Shown here: positions 48,721-61,200 of the stretch, one piece after another
Layout of the letters: every line of letters starts with the position of its first letter
Numbering within the stretch: the first letter of the stretch is position 1
Assembly (NCBI GenBank): GCA_012845835.1
Contig: JABAKD010000016.1
Span: forward strand, 10,413,007 to 10,477,006
Reading direction: 5' to 3'
Source: Undaria pinnatifida
Taxonomy: Eukaryota; Sar; Phaeophyceae; Laminariales; Alariaceae
Length of the DNA: 64,000 nucleotides
Position numbers and translations under genes: made by a program
The notes under the pieces: generated by a model
What the model was told of the DNA's origin: nothing
Databases searched by the model: none
Seen by the model: only the letters and a program-made list of their open reading frames with translations

Positions 48721-49039
48721 CCCCCCCTCTGTCATGGTGAAAACCACGGGAGATAGAGAACCAAATAATTGTTTCCCCCCCCTCCGTTTTGGTGTGGTTT
48801 CCCGGTGTATCGGGATGGCTATCGACGTTGATAATACTATGCTTGGTGGTGAACCTTACCTCGGCGCAACGGGGGGTGATATCACGTGGGTTCCATATGG
48901 TAAGGCGAACAGGAGGCAGTTACAGAGCATACCCCTTGCTGTCTCTGAGAGTGACCACACAAGAAAAACAAGTCACGTTTTCGAATTTATCATACTTATG
49001 GACGCAAGTACGCACTAGGTGCCGAAATCCGCCTCACAA

Positions 49040-49260
49040 GTGGTTCTTACTGTATAACAGGATGCGACTCACTCTTCGTGCTTCGCGCCCAGTACCTCAC
49101 GGCGTTTCGTGCCTAGTGCACGCTATGTAACCCCGATATGCTCCATCCAGCATTGTAGGGATGCGAGGCTCGTACCACTATGGCGATACGACTACGGCTA
49201 TGCATCAAATGAGTATATCCTTCCCCACGTACTCTTCTCCCATACCCAGGCACAACCGAC
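49040..49260 (+). repeat. CTCACGGCG repeat, copy
   Basis: CCAGTACCTCACGGCGTTTC, GATGCGAGGCTCGTACC and CTACGGCTATGCATCAAATG; orthologous to 23890-24100. Confidence 0.6.
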
Positions 49261-50855
49261 AACCTTGAACCCGTATGAAGGAATAGCACGCTAGATGACT
49301 TAAGCATCCAGGGACATATATGCACACCGTCCATGAGTATACACTAGTTGAAGAATCTCCCCGCCGCCTGCTATGTACATATTATACATTTAATTCGAAT
49401 TTCACTGAGACATGTGGGTGTTATATGTTTTCCATACATAAGCATGATGGCGGTCCGCTTCTACCATTTGGTTTCAAATCATGGTGATGGCAACTTACTG
49501 CTACAGACGTTGTTCGTCATCGATCGGGAGGACATAGGCAACACATACGCACGATAGACTACCCTGAATCTCACTTCCTTGGCACTGGGCGATCGGAACC
49601 AGCAGTCTCCCCAAGGACGCTCTTTGCTAAACTCCTGCTGTTGCACAAAACACGAATGTATTGGACAATCGTGGGTTACCGTTCTAACATTAGCTGTTGT
49701 AGTCTGTGGTCACAGGATAGGCTCTGATCACACTCGAGTGGAAAACCATATAAGGAAAGTAAAAAACAAACCAAACCGACACACATGAACTAACGTGCGT
49801 ATCATATGACGATCTCTTCCAGGTCTTTTCAGGCCACGCTCGGACACGACTCGGGTCCATTTCGCTTCGGAAGCATAGGCCAAGGCATAGAGGTGAGGAC
49901 AAGTGCTGCTGAGTAGGAAACGCAGTCTGATTACCGATTGTGTCCATGCTGAAGCGCTGTTCGTTTCAGCGATTGCTCATGTGCTGCTTATGTAGATTGC
50001 CTCGCTCATTGTGCGTAGTTTATGCCAACCGCGGCGAGGAGAGGCGAGAGGCGCCGGGGCAGGGGAGGGGACAGGACGGGACGGGACGGGACGGGGGTTG
50101 TTGTGATTATACGTGTTTTACTGAGACTCTGTGTCGAAGTTTTCGGTGAATGAGGGGCGGGGCTCAAACCACTTGGAGGTTTATTGTGATGCGAGTGATG
50201 CTTCGCTTGGAATTTACTGCTGCAGATATATGATCCTGTACAGTAAATAGTAGCAGTGATACTGTTAATAGCTCGTGCTGATACTGCTAATGCTATCAGT
50301 GGCAGCAGTGAAAGTACATGGCATGCCAGGTACAATGCAGCTCCTAAAGCGGTGGAGTTATGCCACGTAGCTCTCTCTACACGGCAGGGCTAGGCAACGA
50401 GATAGACTTTCATTATTTATGCTATCTCGAAGCTATACTATCAGTTTTCTTTTGTCCCGGTGAGTTGCTCCGCGTAGAGTGTGCTTTACGTGCGCTTCTA
50501 ACGAACCACCCTGATGTTTTTACGAATAAAAAACGCGACATATTTCGTAAGGTCACCACTTGTAAGGGTCCAACGTGGAAATCCGCTTAACGTTTCGACA
50601 CATAACCCGTTCGTGAAAAGAAAGCAGTGTTGGGGCAAAGGTTGCATGTGTTCGATGGCATGTACACAGTTGCTTCTTTGGACCACTTACAGCTAGGTGA
50701 AATGTTAGCCGGCATGTCCTCGCGGCTTTGTGATAAACTGCGGCACGCTCTACGTTCCGGTCGCGTTTTCATATAGCATGCCTCCTCAACTTCTGTACGT
50801 ATAGGCGTTCGAGGTATGTCTGCTAATCTGCTTCTCCCTCCTGGCTTTCGGGAGC

Positions 50856-51263
50856 TGGATCTCCAGCCGCCGCGACCACCCTCGCCCCGGCCCTCTCCAC
50901 GAGCAAGCTAATGAGTCCAACAGCAATTTCGTTGTCGTCAAGTATGCGACAAAGGCCACCATCAGGCAAGGTCTCCGCAACGCGATAGGCTCTAGGGCGA
51001 AACGCAGGAAGAAGACCTATGTCTTCGGGGTCAGCACCCACCCCGAAGTGGACGATGACATCGAGGCTGGGGCTTGCGCACCCAGCCCCCACACCTTTCC
51101 CCCACCAACCATCGATGAGGTGCTGCAGAACAGTGTTCGAGGGTTCCGCGAGAAATGGTGGCCGACCCGTTACACGGATCCCGCTTACGAAAACGTTCGC
51201 GTCAAGGAGACGGAGAGTGACTTTGACGGCATTGGGGGCTGTGACATGCACCCGGAAACAAAG
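50856..51263 (+). other. Candidate upstream exon, copy 2 (IDEVLQNSV ... CDMHPETK)
   Basis: A long open frame on the plus strand contains NFVVVKYATKATIRQGL, YVFGVSTHPEVDDDIEAG, PPTIDEVLQNSV, REKWWPTRYT and CDMHPETK, then a GT (GTGGGC). The matching segment in copy 1 (26297-26719) keeps the same frame with no indel and ends in a better GTGAGT donor. No known domain was recognised. The opposite strand is also open over most of this stretch in both copies, and codon-position differences between copies are not clearly biased to third positions, so coding status is uncertain. It lies upstream of, and in the same orientation as, the kinase exons. Confidence 0.4.
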
Positions 51264-51961
51264 GTGGGCAGCGCGGCACGTGCGGTGCGTGGTTGTATCC
51301 CCCCCCCGTCTCCCCTTCTACCCCTCCCGCGCTTCCACTCTCCCCTGCTCCCACCGTTTGTTCCCTCCCGGCCTCCCTTGGCCCTCTGCTCCTTCGATCC
51401 CCTCCGTCTTCGAGCTGCCCGAGTTGTTCGATTTGTTTCTGTCAAATTATTAGATTTTCTGAATATCGCCTCCGAGGTTTGGGTGTTGTGTTGTATACGG
51501 TTTTCGTCGTTGTGCCGATAGCTTGCGTCTCGGTGTGGATATAATGAGATATGGGCCTACGGGAAGCACAACTAACTCAAATAATACAACACAGCACCCA
51601 CTAAGACAAACGACTAACGGAAAAAACGAAAATAGGGAGTGAGAGGCAGCTCATCAAAGACGATCCCAGTTGTTAGAAGCTAAGGATTACTCTTTGGGGG
51701 CGCTAGTAATATTTGATTCAAGAGGTTCGCACAGCGGTGGGTGCTATACTAAATTGTACCATAAGCTACGTTCAAGGTTGGTGAGTATCACAATAGACCA
51801 AAAACAAGGGTACGGCATTAGCGTATTCCTGTATTGTACCCCCAACATATAGTGTCGAGTTTGGGCGTTTTCCTCCAATGGCTGGGTGTCTCGCTCGAAA
51901 CAGCGCTAAAACGTAAATTCTTGGCACAGGACAACAAGCAACTCCATAGCGAAGCAAAAAA

Positions 51962-52036
51962 AGTAGCCACTCGCGCGAATGGTCCTGAGCCGTTGATAAA
52001 TATAAGGAAGCCGCAAAGTTACCCCCCTGCCGTAAG
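51962..52036 (+). repeat. Partial family-2 inverted-repeat element, duplicate copy 2
   Basis: GTAGCCACTCGCGCGAATGG ... AAGTTACCCCCCTGCCG, the counterpart of 27620-27695. Confidence 0.5.
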
Positions 52037-52359
52037 GTTGATCATTATCGTTTCAGCCTTGCGTCAAGCAGGTACGTCTTGCTTTACCCCAACTTGTCGG
52101 GCCCAGACTGTATACGTGACAATTCGACGTCGACGTTTCGACTTGCGCGTGCTTGGTATGACAAGGATGCTACCGAATCATGTGCCGCACACCACGAGAT
52201 GCCTATCAAATCGATTGCTGCGAGAAAGGCAACAACAGCGGATCAAACATTTTCACTCCCTCTCACTAGAGTATGTACTCACACCCCGGACGCAAACAAA
52301 ACCGCATTGTTGTTTACGTTCATAGTACAGTCTGCTATATGAACCCCTTTAGAGCCTTC

Positions 52360-52470
52360 TGCGTTTTCGATAAATCCCTTGGTATTTGTGGGAGATCAAT
52401 TTCCTGTATTTCAAGGGGCACTATCAATAGTCGACTGCCGAATCGAGGAACTCATTCAACACCCTGTTAC
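52360..52470 (+). other. Candidate upstream exon of the kinase gene
   Basis: An open stretch reading VFVGDQFPVFQGALSIVD and on to HPVTAASR matches the equivalent place in the other duplicate (28080-28185) residue for residue without gaps, although the DNA differs at many sites. That fits coding history. A GTACGT donor follows in both copies, but its phase (1) would put a stop just after the 52549 acceptor, so the junction is uncertain. Confidence 0.4.
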
Positions 52471-52548
52471 TGCTGCTTCTCGTACGTGTCTTCTCCTTCC
52501 TGTCCGTTCGGTCGGACTTGACATTCGGCACCTTGGCCCGCTCCGCAG

Positions 52549-55500
52549 GCTTTCCTTGACAACCACGTCTACAGCCGCCCCTCTCCCCCCAGCACCCTCC
52601 GCACATGCCCTGCGGTAGAACGACACGACTGCTTTCTACGGTCACCATCCACAGCCGGCACCGCCGACCCGCCCCCCTCCAGCATCAGTCGAGAATGCAC
52701 CGCGGTAGAGGAAGAAATCTGTTTGCTCCCCTCGCCGTCCACGGCCAATGTCACCAGCGCCTCGTTCAACTCTGCGGCCAGAGGAATCACCGTGCGCGCC
52801 CGCGCAGACATGACCAACAACGGTATGGCGAGATATATCATCGGGGAAGTTGTAGCCTCTGTTGTGCTGTCCATGCCGACGGTCGAAAGGCCCACGTGTT
52901 TTGACGAGCCTCTTTCAGCGGTGGGCGAGGAGGAGCCCGAACTTGTTACCTCGCGGATGGAGTCTGGTTTGCCGCTCAGCCAGGAGTTCGCATTGAAGAT
53001 AGCATCGGCGGACATGGAACCTGATATTCTTAGCCTACCTGACCGGGTGCCCCGAGGAGAGCTAAGGGTAAGCGAGACCGGATTTGAAGACGATGGCGAC
53101 AACAATGACGATGGTTATGCCCGGTCCAGTATCTTGCGCACTGAGGGTGTTTTGTTGGATTCGAGCGAACAGGAAGAGGATGACGAGCAAGACAAGGACG
53201 AGATGGAGGACGAGTTGGAGGAGGAGGAGGAGGAAAATGAGGAGGACGATGAGGAGGAGGAGGAGTCGGTGGACAACTCCTTGTTGTTGCCGGCTCCCGT
53301 TGCGGTGTCAGACGAAGATCGAAATTCCATGACGACCCGGCTTGTCCAGATCTTACGCGGCCTTGACGATCCGCTTGCTGCCGTCCGTGGAGAATACCTA
53401 GCCCGGAACTGCTCGCTCTCGCGGTGCGAGGACAACGGGCACCTGGCGTGGCACGAGGTCCTCGGCGAGGGCGCGTTCGGTCGAGTAACTCTTGTGTCGC
53501 ATGAGCTTGGGAAATACGCCGTGAAAGAACTTACTGAGGTGAGCGTTTGGTTGCCGGTTCGGAATAGGGTAGCTCTCGTCATTTACAGGAACTCGCGATG
53601 GTAGATACTTTTGTACTTGTCACCAACTACAACTCTGTGCGCAGGTAGAAGGCACGGAAATAAACAAGGGCGCTATTTAGGAGATGTTTTGCCCGGACAG
53701 CGCAGATCTCCGGCTTCTTCACTTAGCTCTTAGCGTAGAATTTAGCTTCCTTGTTTTTATTTTTTTTATTTTTCCTTCTTCCTACTGGTTGTGAGCGCTC
53801 CAGCATTTAGGTCTACGTTTTCGGTGGGGGACATGTTTGACGACGATTGAATGGCGGTAGTCGTGACGCGTTTCGGCGCTTCTGTTCCTCGTTGGTTTTA
53901 TTTATTCGCGTTACCACAGGAAGCCGGAGCAGACGAGCAATGGGCAGCCCGCAATGAGATGGAGGCGATATTAAGGTAACAAGAACCATAAAAGATATCT
54001 CACCTCATATATGTGGTCAATAAAACGATGCCAGTATGTTGTGGGTATATTTATGCATGCTAAGCGTTGACCAATGCTTGTTAGGGTGCAATGCTGCTAA
54101 TAGAATGTTGTGGGTGCTACAAATTGCGTGGGACGAAATATTCCTGGGGCATTACTACCACGGAAGGTGGTAGGTGGTGGAAGGTGGGAAACATGACGGC
54201 CGGGTAGACGTATAGTAGTGTCATAGTCATCATCTTGTGCCATCCATAGGAGCAATGCAATGCAATACGCACGTCCAACCGAGCTTTACCTTGTGACAAG
54301 GGCCGTCGCATGCTGTTAGGAAAGTGCTTCACCGCCCTCTTCCACACGATCATAGACAGACACAAGCAAAAATCATGTCGTGATAACGATATGCGCCACA
54401 AAACGTATTGGACACCAACCTGCTATAATTTACACACATTAGGACGCTTTTTTACCTTTTGTTTTGTCAATCGATCTCTAAAAAAACATCTTTCTCGCAT
54501 CCCCAGCGCTGTGCCCACTTCCATCCTCACGTACACGTTTTATCGCGTCTTGACACGTCTTTACGTGTTTCTTCTCTTTACGTTGGCCTTTGTGCTCCAC
54601 ATGCGAAGCTTATCGAGCCATCCTAACATCATCCGAGTGGTTGCCATGGACCCAACTCTGCCAACTATGCCTACAATGATGGAGGCTGGATCCATGGACA
54701 TGTTCGATGTCATGTACGACACCGCCATTCCCATGCCGACCAAGATCAGGCAAGTTCGCAATGTGAAGAACATACACACGAATATCATGACTTGGTGGAT
54801 GGAAGTGACGGTTTACTGTGAAATCACACACAAACAGATAAGTACTGCCCTGTATCTTCACAGTTATATCGACTAACTACAGAGCCTTACGGTAGGCGCC
54901 GTACTTTGACCCCCGGAACGGACGGATGGACAGGGGCAGATACAAGCAAGTTATATGCCCTCATTATTCAACCGACTGCGAGATCCGGTTTGATCGCGAA
55001 ATTGACTACTCCGTGATCGCATGGAGATGTGTGTGCATCGTACGGCTCGTCTTGGAGAACCGGCTCGATCACGAACTCGTCTTCTCTTGGTTGGCGTGGA
55101 GACGTCTGCATTGTACCGCAGTAGGTTTCGACTCGCCGCGGCTGCCGGGGCAATTAAGATATTTAAACAGATGAACGACGTAGACTGGAGGGAGCACGCC
55201 TTCACAGGCGAGGCTGCATATGACAGCTTACAACCTATTCGAGAGAGAACGGTTGACATACACGTTTATAAATATTTATCACTGACCCTAGCCCAAACAA
55301 ACCCACTCATATCCAAGCAGTCAATATAGGGACAACCCCGTTCGGCTGGTTGCCTGTGGGCCTCAGTCTTTGTTTTCGAAAAAGTGTCATATACTTCTGC
55401 CGCAGGAAGGCGTAAAACACATGTCCAGCTGCGTAGAACCCTTCGTGTGCCGCTGCTGTTACCGAAATATCGTACCCGTTCCTGTCGTGTTCTGCATGCG

Positions 55501-58500
55501 CCTCTCTTTTGCAGGCTTCTACTCGACACCGCCCGCGGGCTGGGTCATATGCATGCGAAGGGGAAGGTCCACAGGGACGTGAAAGCGGGCAACGTCGTGG
55601 TCGTTGGAGGAGATGACGAGTCTACACCTTTGACGGCCAAGGTTGCCGACTTCGGCATGACATGCGGTGAGAAAAAAATCGAAGGCACTGTAACTCCTTT
55701 AGAACTGCACACGACCTCCACCTGCAGGTGTATGTTCTTAAGCCTCCGTGACTACCTCTTTCAAACTCCGCGCAGATCTTGCATCCATCACATATCACCG
55801 GGTAGGTTATGTTTTCATAAGTCATGTATCTGGGTATATAAATATATTGTATTCTACGTTATGAGGTGTTAGGCAAGAACCTTATCATACAGATTCGACC
55901 CGACAAACATTCGCGCAATAACCTTCTCATACAGATCATCTCCGGCAAACATTATCTGGATCGTTCAGATCTTATGAAATCAGGAATTTATCTGCCCCGA
56001 AAGACCTACATAATTCAATGAATGGGGATCTTGACAGTCCGATTTGTAAAACCTTGCATAATACCTGGCGCCTGATATTGAACAGACATAGGCACCAGGA
56101 CGGAGGCGGGAACGGGGAGCCCCGGGTACATCCCCGTGGAAAACCTCGCGGGATCGATCGAGGCAGGTCCGGACGGCGACGTGTTTTCTTTCGCCGTATT
56201 GATGCTTTTCGTTTTGGTCAAGAAGGAGCTCAGGGAGAACAACATGTTCGCCCACACGGTGAGAGATAGAGGAAGGGCGTCTGTAGCCGCTGTATTTGGT
56301 GTTGTACGATATTTTACACGCACTTAACTGCGGGTTATGACGGTAACAACGGTTTGTTATGGCACTTAGTACTACCCGACTGTGGGCCACAACATCAGAA
56401 ACGAAGGTCCTTAATTATCTGTCTTATCACAGCCTTTACGTTTTCAGGTTTAAGTACACTGAAATACGTTACTTTTCGGCTGAAGCTTTGCGCAACATAC
56501 AAGCAACGAATACTTGTACATATATTGGGAATTAGTGTAAAGACATATACTTGTACATATATTGGGAATTAGTGTAAAGACACTCATTTTCCCACCACAC
56601 ATGCAACGAAACATTCAGCCCCGCCCAGTGGAAGATATTGTTCAGCCCCTTTGCGAGTAGAGTACTGCTGCTGTCAGCAGAAACGCATACGAGTATATAC
56701 TATCCACAAGAACAGTAAACCTGATTTGAAGCGATAGTTGCTCGGAACGGAGGCGCAGTCTTAAAAACGGTGCTAGTACGCGGTTAGTAGAAATAACAGG
56801 TAGCTCTCGAGGAGGTGTGCGCTCAGTAGGAGACTTTTAGTAGTCCAACTACATCTCTTTTATAAAAAAAAAGTAAGGACGTCAGCCGTGAGTTCGACGA
56901 ATTTCGGGTCAATACACATCTTTGAAAGCTGCGTTGTTGGTACTTACTTGTAACATACTAGATGGGTGAGGTTTTTGTTGGGAGGGGTCCTATTTTTTGT
57001 CCGCTATAGTGGTTAGTGTTGGTATATTTTTTCTTTAGGTGGGGAAGTTTGAGCTAGATCTAACATCATAGACTATATATTTTTTTAATTTATAACTGTA
57101 GTTTCCACTATATAGTCTACTGCTCTATCATATGTATGGTGGGTGTGGTTAACTTTTTTCCCCTCCCCCCCGCTTTGATATAATGTATGAGTATCATTAG
57201 TTACCTAGTATGTTAATATTAATACAGCATTCGAGAATAAAAATCGGCTGTGTATGAGTAAAATATTGCGCCAACATTTATTTCGTTGCTGCACGTTGGC
57301 GGTGGGATGACGAACAAACGGTACTGTAACAGTTTCGTCGGTCATTTGTTATCCGACAATGCCCAGCGTGAGTATCAACAACTAAAGCCACGCTGCAATA
57401 ATGCAATACCCAAACCACGGAAAATAGAAGCGTAAAAAAAATTGGCAAGCGTCTGTCTCACTTGCTTGCTGACATATTTCTGCTTTCTTTACCCGTGCTT
57501 GTTGTCTGCTGATCCGTATGCTTTATTTGTGTTGCGCAGCTCCTCTTGACAGCCGAAGAACGGGTGGAGTTGGACCGCATCTACGGTGCAGGGGGTGACT
57601 CGGGAGAGGTCTTTACCTTCCAGGTATACTTCGTAGATCATATCATATAATAATGTCATATCATATCATATCATATCATATCGTATCGTATCGTATCGTG
57701 CCATATCGTATCATATCATATCACATCATATATATTCGACGCGAGTCGACGAGGGAAGAACAAGCTGAATTCTTCTCGCGATAAACTGAAGGCGCGTGCC
57801 GTAGTGTGAGGAGGGGGGAGAGGAGTCCGGTATGTGACCCCGGCTCTAACTTTCTTTATATAGTGTACTGGGAGGAAGCGCGAGAATAGAGCGAGGATAA
57901 CAAATGGGACGGAAAAAAAAATGTAATCAAATCATATCACATCACATTATATATTATCATATGTATCATGTCATATCATATCACATCATACCATAGTCTA
58001 TCCCCCAACATGTTTTTTTATTAGTTTTTGCGGTCTCGTCGTGCAGAGCAGAGTACATGCTAAATCTGTCCCGGCGAAACCGTCGGTTCAACCGGTTCCT
58101 TCTCTTCTCCCTTAGTTTATACGCCTCCCGCTCACGCTGTTACTGCTGCTACTTTTATTGCTCTCATTTTTCCTCCTTTGGACATTGTGACGCTTGTACA
58201 ATGTGCAGCATACAACGCATACACACAAACGAAACTTGTATTAATAGCGCCCGCGTGCGATTTATTTTTCGGTTTTCTTCTTCTAGCTGGCAGTTATTTG
58301 GAAGGATCGATATTTGGCCTTGACACTGTATGAGGGCAAATATTAAGTAACACAGCTTTCCCCGCATTTCAATATTATTAGTAGCGGATAAACCTTTCTG
58401 TTTCTTAGTCATTGTTTGTGTCTGGTCACTCTAACGCTGCACGGCAGTGTAGGTGGGCAAATAAATAAATTATGACTGGTATTATTTTATCATAAGCGTG

Positions 58501-59963
58501 CTGTTGTGCGCCTTGCCTCTCACGCCCCCCCCCCCTCCCCTTTTCCCCTTGGTTGGCGAATAACGCGATGGTCATACGTGCTACAACGTACACAAAAAAC
58601 AGTGCCAGGTGAAGGACAGGGTCATGTATGACGGCTCGTTCGACGACATCATGCTCCTGCCGGAGAGGCTGGATGACTCAGTGCCCCGAAAATCACGGGT
58701 GAGTCTTAAATTGCCACTACTAGTCATATGGTAGTGCTGTGCCGAATAAGTCACGGACGGGTCTTAGTGTGCCACTTTCCATATGATGATAGCGTTGTTC
58801 TGAATAAGTCGCGGGTTGGTGAGTCTTGTTTCGCCGCTGTCCTTAACATAGCGTTGTGCTGAAGAAGTCGCGGGTTCGCGAGTTTTTTTCGCCACTATCC
58901 ATACGATAGCGTTGTGCCGAATACGTAGCACATGAGTCTTGTCTCGCTACTATCCATGTGATAACATTGTGCTTAATAGGTCGCGTGTGAGTCTTAATTG
59001 GGCACAATTACCCTGTTTCGCACCCTTTCTTTTCAGCGTCCCAAAAAACGATGGTTGTGATATTATCAAGAATCTATCAATAATATGAACGACGCAGGCA
59101 GTATAGGGTTGAGTGTCTTACAGCTTGCAGCTCCATCTATTGCAGTTAGTTCTGGTTCGGACACATGCTCTACCTCAGCGACCCGGACGGCTTCGCGTGG
59201 CCGGTGATATGATCATCGTTTTTCGTTGTCCATTTCTTGTCTCTCTCAAGTCCCAAGGGGGTCGATATGATATTTGGTATTTATTAGTGACCTGTGCTGC
59301 TCGTGTCCTTGCACCCAACGCTGCACTCGTCATTTAGCATTCCTGCCGTTGAAATGTGACGCTTGGGTCGTGCCAGAATAGGCAGGGTACGTATGTATAC
59401 GACTGTTCGGTTGGAAGGGCATGTGTTTGTTTGGATTCCGCCGACAATGTGCAGCGTGTCCTTAAACGTCGATGCTGCACTCCTATGTAGTCTGAACAGT
59501 TACTACCAGGTACCAGGTATAGAACAACAGATATAGCACAACAGATACCAGGGCAGCAACGCGAGGGGGCCTATCTGCCGCCAGTGCATCATCGTGTACG
59601 TAGACTACGTCAACGTGTACTACTGTCTACAAGCTATGCCTCCAAAGGTTGTAGGGAAAACCCCATCATATGATCTCTGCAAAGTTTACGTTTTCTTCCA
59701 CCCAATAGAGAATTGTAACCGCCGTTTCCCCTTCTCCTCCTGCCCAACTCCACCCCTCCATCCGTTTTGTTTTTGTCGGGTTTGGCCTGGTTGTACCTTT
59801 GTCCCTGTACCTTTTGCCGTGTACCTTTCGTGCACCGTTACCGACACATTCCTGTGGACAGGTGTTGGAGATGTTGTGGCGGTGCCTCTCCACGGTACGC
59901 ACCATGCGTCCCAGCATGAAGGACGTCGCCGCTATGCTAGCAGATCTCCTCGAAGAAGACTAA
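52549..59963 (+). CDS. Protein kinase with acidic N-terminal region (TKL-like), 5' end incomplete
   Basis: Eight in-phase exons: 52549-53538, 53920-53975, 54609-54749, 55515-55666, 56092-56258, 57540-57623, 58609-58698 and 59862-59963 (TAA), 593 codons. The first exon ends an unstructured region with Cys-Thr-Ala-Val-Glu repeats and a long Glu/Asp stretch, then enters the kinase. Landmarks (numbered from 52549): Gly loop LGEGAFGRV (305-313), VAIK-type Lys in YAVKEL (326), helix-C Glu in ARNEMEAIL, SHPNIIRV, HRDVKAGN catalytic loop (415-422), DFG (441-443), GSPGYIPVE as activation-loop end (APE replaced by PVE), DVFSF with the conserved Asp (476), and RCL...RPSMKDVAAML near the C-terminus. All catalytic residues are present, so it is probably active on Ser/Thr. 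The subfamily is a guess from HRDVKAGN and RPSM. Exon 3 ends in a GC donor. The 5' part and start codon are unresolved; candidate upstream exons are listed separately. Confidence 0.88.
57624..58000 (+). repeat. ATATC pentanucleotide repeats in kinase intron 6
   Basis: (ATATC)n with ATCGT variants at 57635-57735, starting a few bases after the exon, and a second shorter tract at 57925-57990. Confidence 0.85.
58699..59000 (+). repeat. 58-bp intronic minisatellite that repeats the 5' splice site
   Basis: Units start at 58699, 58758, 58819, 58878, 58932 and 58987. The first begins exactly at the exon 7 donor; GTGAGTCTT is exact in units 1, 3 and 6 and altered in the others. Each unit also has a GCCACTATCCATATGATAGC-type middle and a GCCGAATAAGTCGCGGGT-type end that copies the exon edge. 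Confidence 0.8.
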
Positions 59964-60044
59964 GTATGTCGCCACCCCCCGCGCCTGCACCGCCGCCTTT
60001 GGAGGGCAAGTCTGCTATTAGTGGGAAGGAGACGGCGTTCTGAC

Positions 60045-61200
60045 CCCTTGACTGACCGGCCTCGTAAACTTGACCTACAAAGTGTACTTAGACCAAAAGA
60101 GATCCTTTCGCGCCCTAAAATACTCGTATATTCAGTATAGCATGCTTGCTGGAGAGAGAAAGGAGACTCGTCTAACCATACAGCGCGCACGCCGTATATC
60201 TCTTGTAGCTATTTGGTTGGGCCCCTGATTTTCTCACCTTCACCTTTCTGCTGCCATCTGGCAAGGCTTTGTTTCGACGGAGGTGTGCCACGCGATCGAG
60301 ATGAGTTTCTGGGTGGGGTCTTACTGTTTGACAGCTTGGTTCATAGAATGACATGTTATGTCGAATCAAATACCCCCCAATCAGATATTGCGCGGGCGAC
60401 AGAGAGGGTTGCCGAATCACACCCACCCACCCACCGATGTACACCCCACAGGACGTTTTTTCGTGATGAGGTTAGTCTACAGGACGTTTGCTTTTGTAGC
60501 TATGTGATGACGACGTTAACTCTGCGCCGTCTTCACGAATTATTATTGGCATGGCTGGCTGTTTGCCATCTTCTGCATGCCGGTTGAAGGGGGGGTACTC
60601 GGGATGTGGCAAGATTGATTACAATCTGTTTTTCACCCCAATTGCTGTATTTGGTTGTTTATTTAAGGAGAGGAAACGTGCCTACCTGCTATGGTATACG
60701 GTTGTTGTAGCAATCACTTATATGTAGCCCTAGTATATTACATTTTTCTAGAATATAGGAATAGTGAAATGTTTGGGGAAATAAACACAACGCACGCACA
60801 ATCGGCATAGGAAGGGTCTGCGTTTCCACCTTCCCTCACCCCTACCCCCAGGGTATCCCCTACCCCCCCTCTTCCCTCCTTCCCCCCGGGTATCTCTTAT
60901 AGGGAGTGAATCAATCAACGACGTCTGCCTCTTATACATATATGTGGCCGCATCATAGTATGTACCGCATGGGGACGATTGGTTTGGAGAGGGAATGGGC
61001 TTGGTTTCACGCCTAAACGGGTGAACACCACATGATGATGTCATCCAATACATCCGTTATTAGAGGTATTGATTTGTTTTTTAACTTTAGTTTTTTGTTC
61101 GCTTTCGCTACTGGTTTTGATTTAGTCCATATGACTCGGTAGTAGGCTCGCAGTAGGTCTGTTTGTCGTGCCGTAGATATTTCCATGTCATTCAATAATG
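60045..61200. other. Downstream of the kinase stop; nothing recognised
   Basis: Would contain the kinase 3' UTR. The matching region is absent from duplicate copy 1. No second gene seen. Confidence 0.4.

Noticed and set aside
59965-60043. Extended C-terminus MSPPPAPAPPPLEGKSAISG
   Set aside because: Open in another frame only; the kinase frame stops at 59963 at the expected end of the domain.
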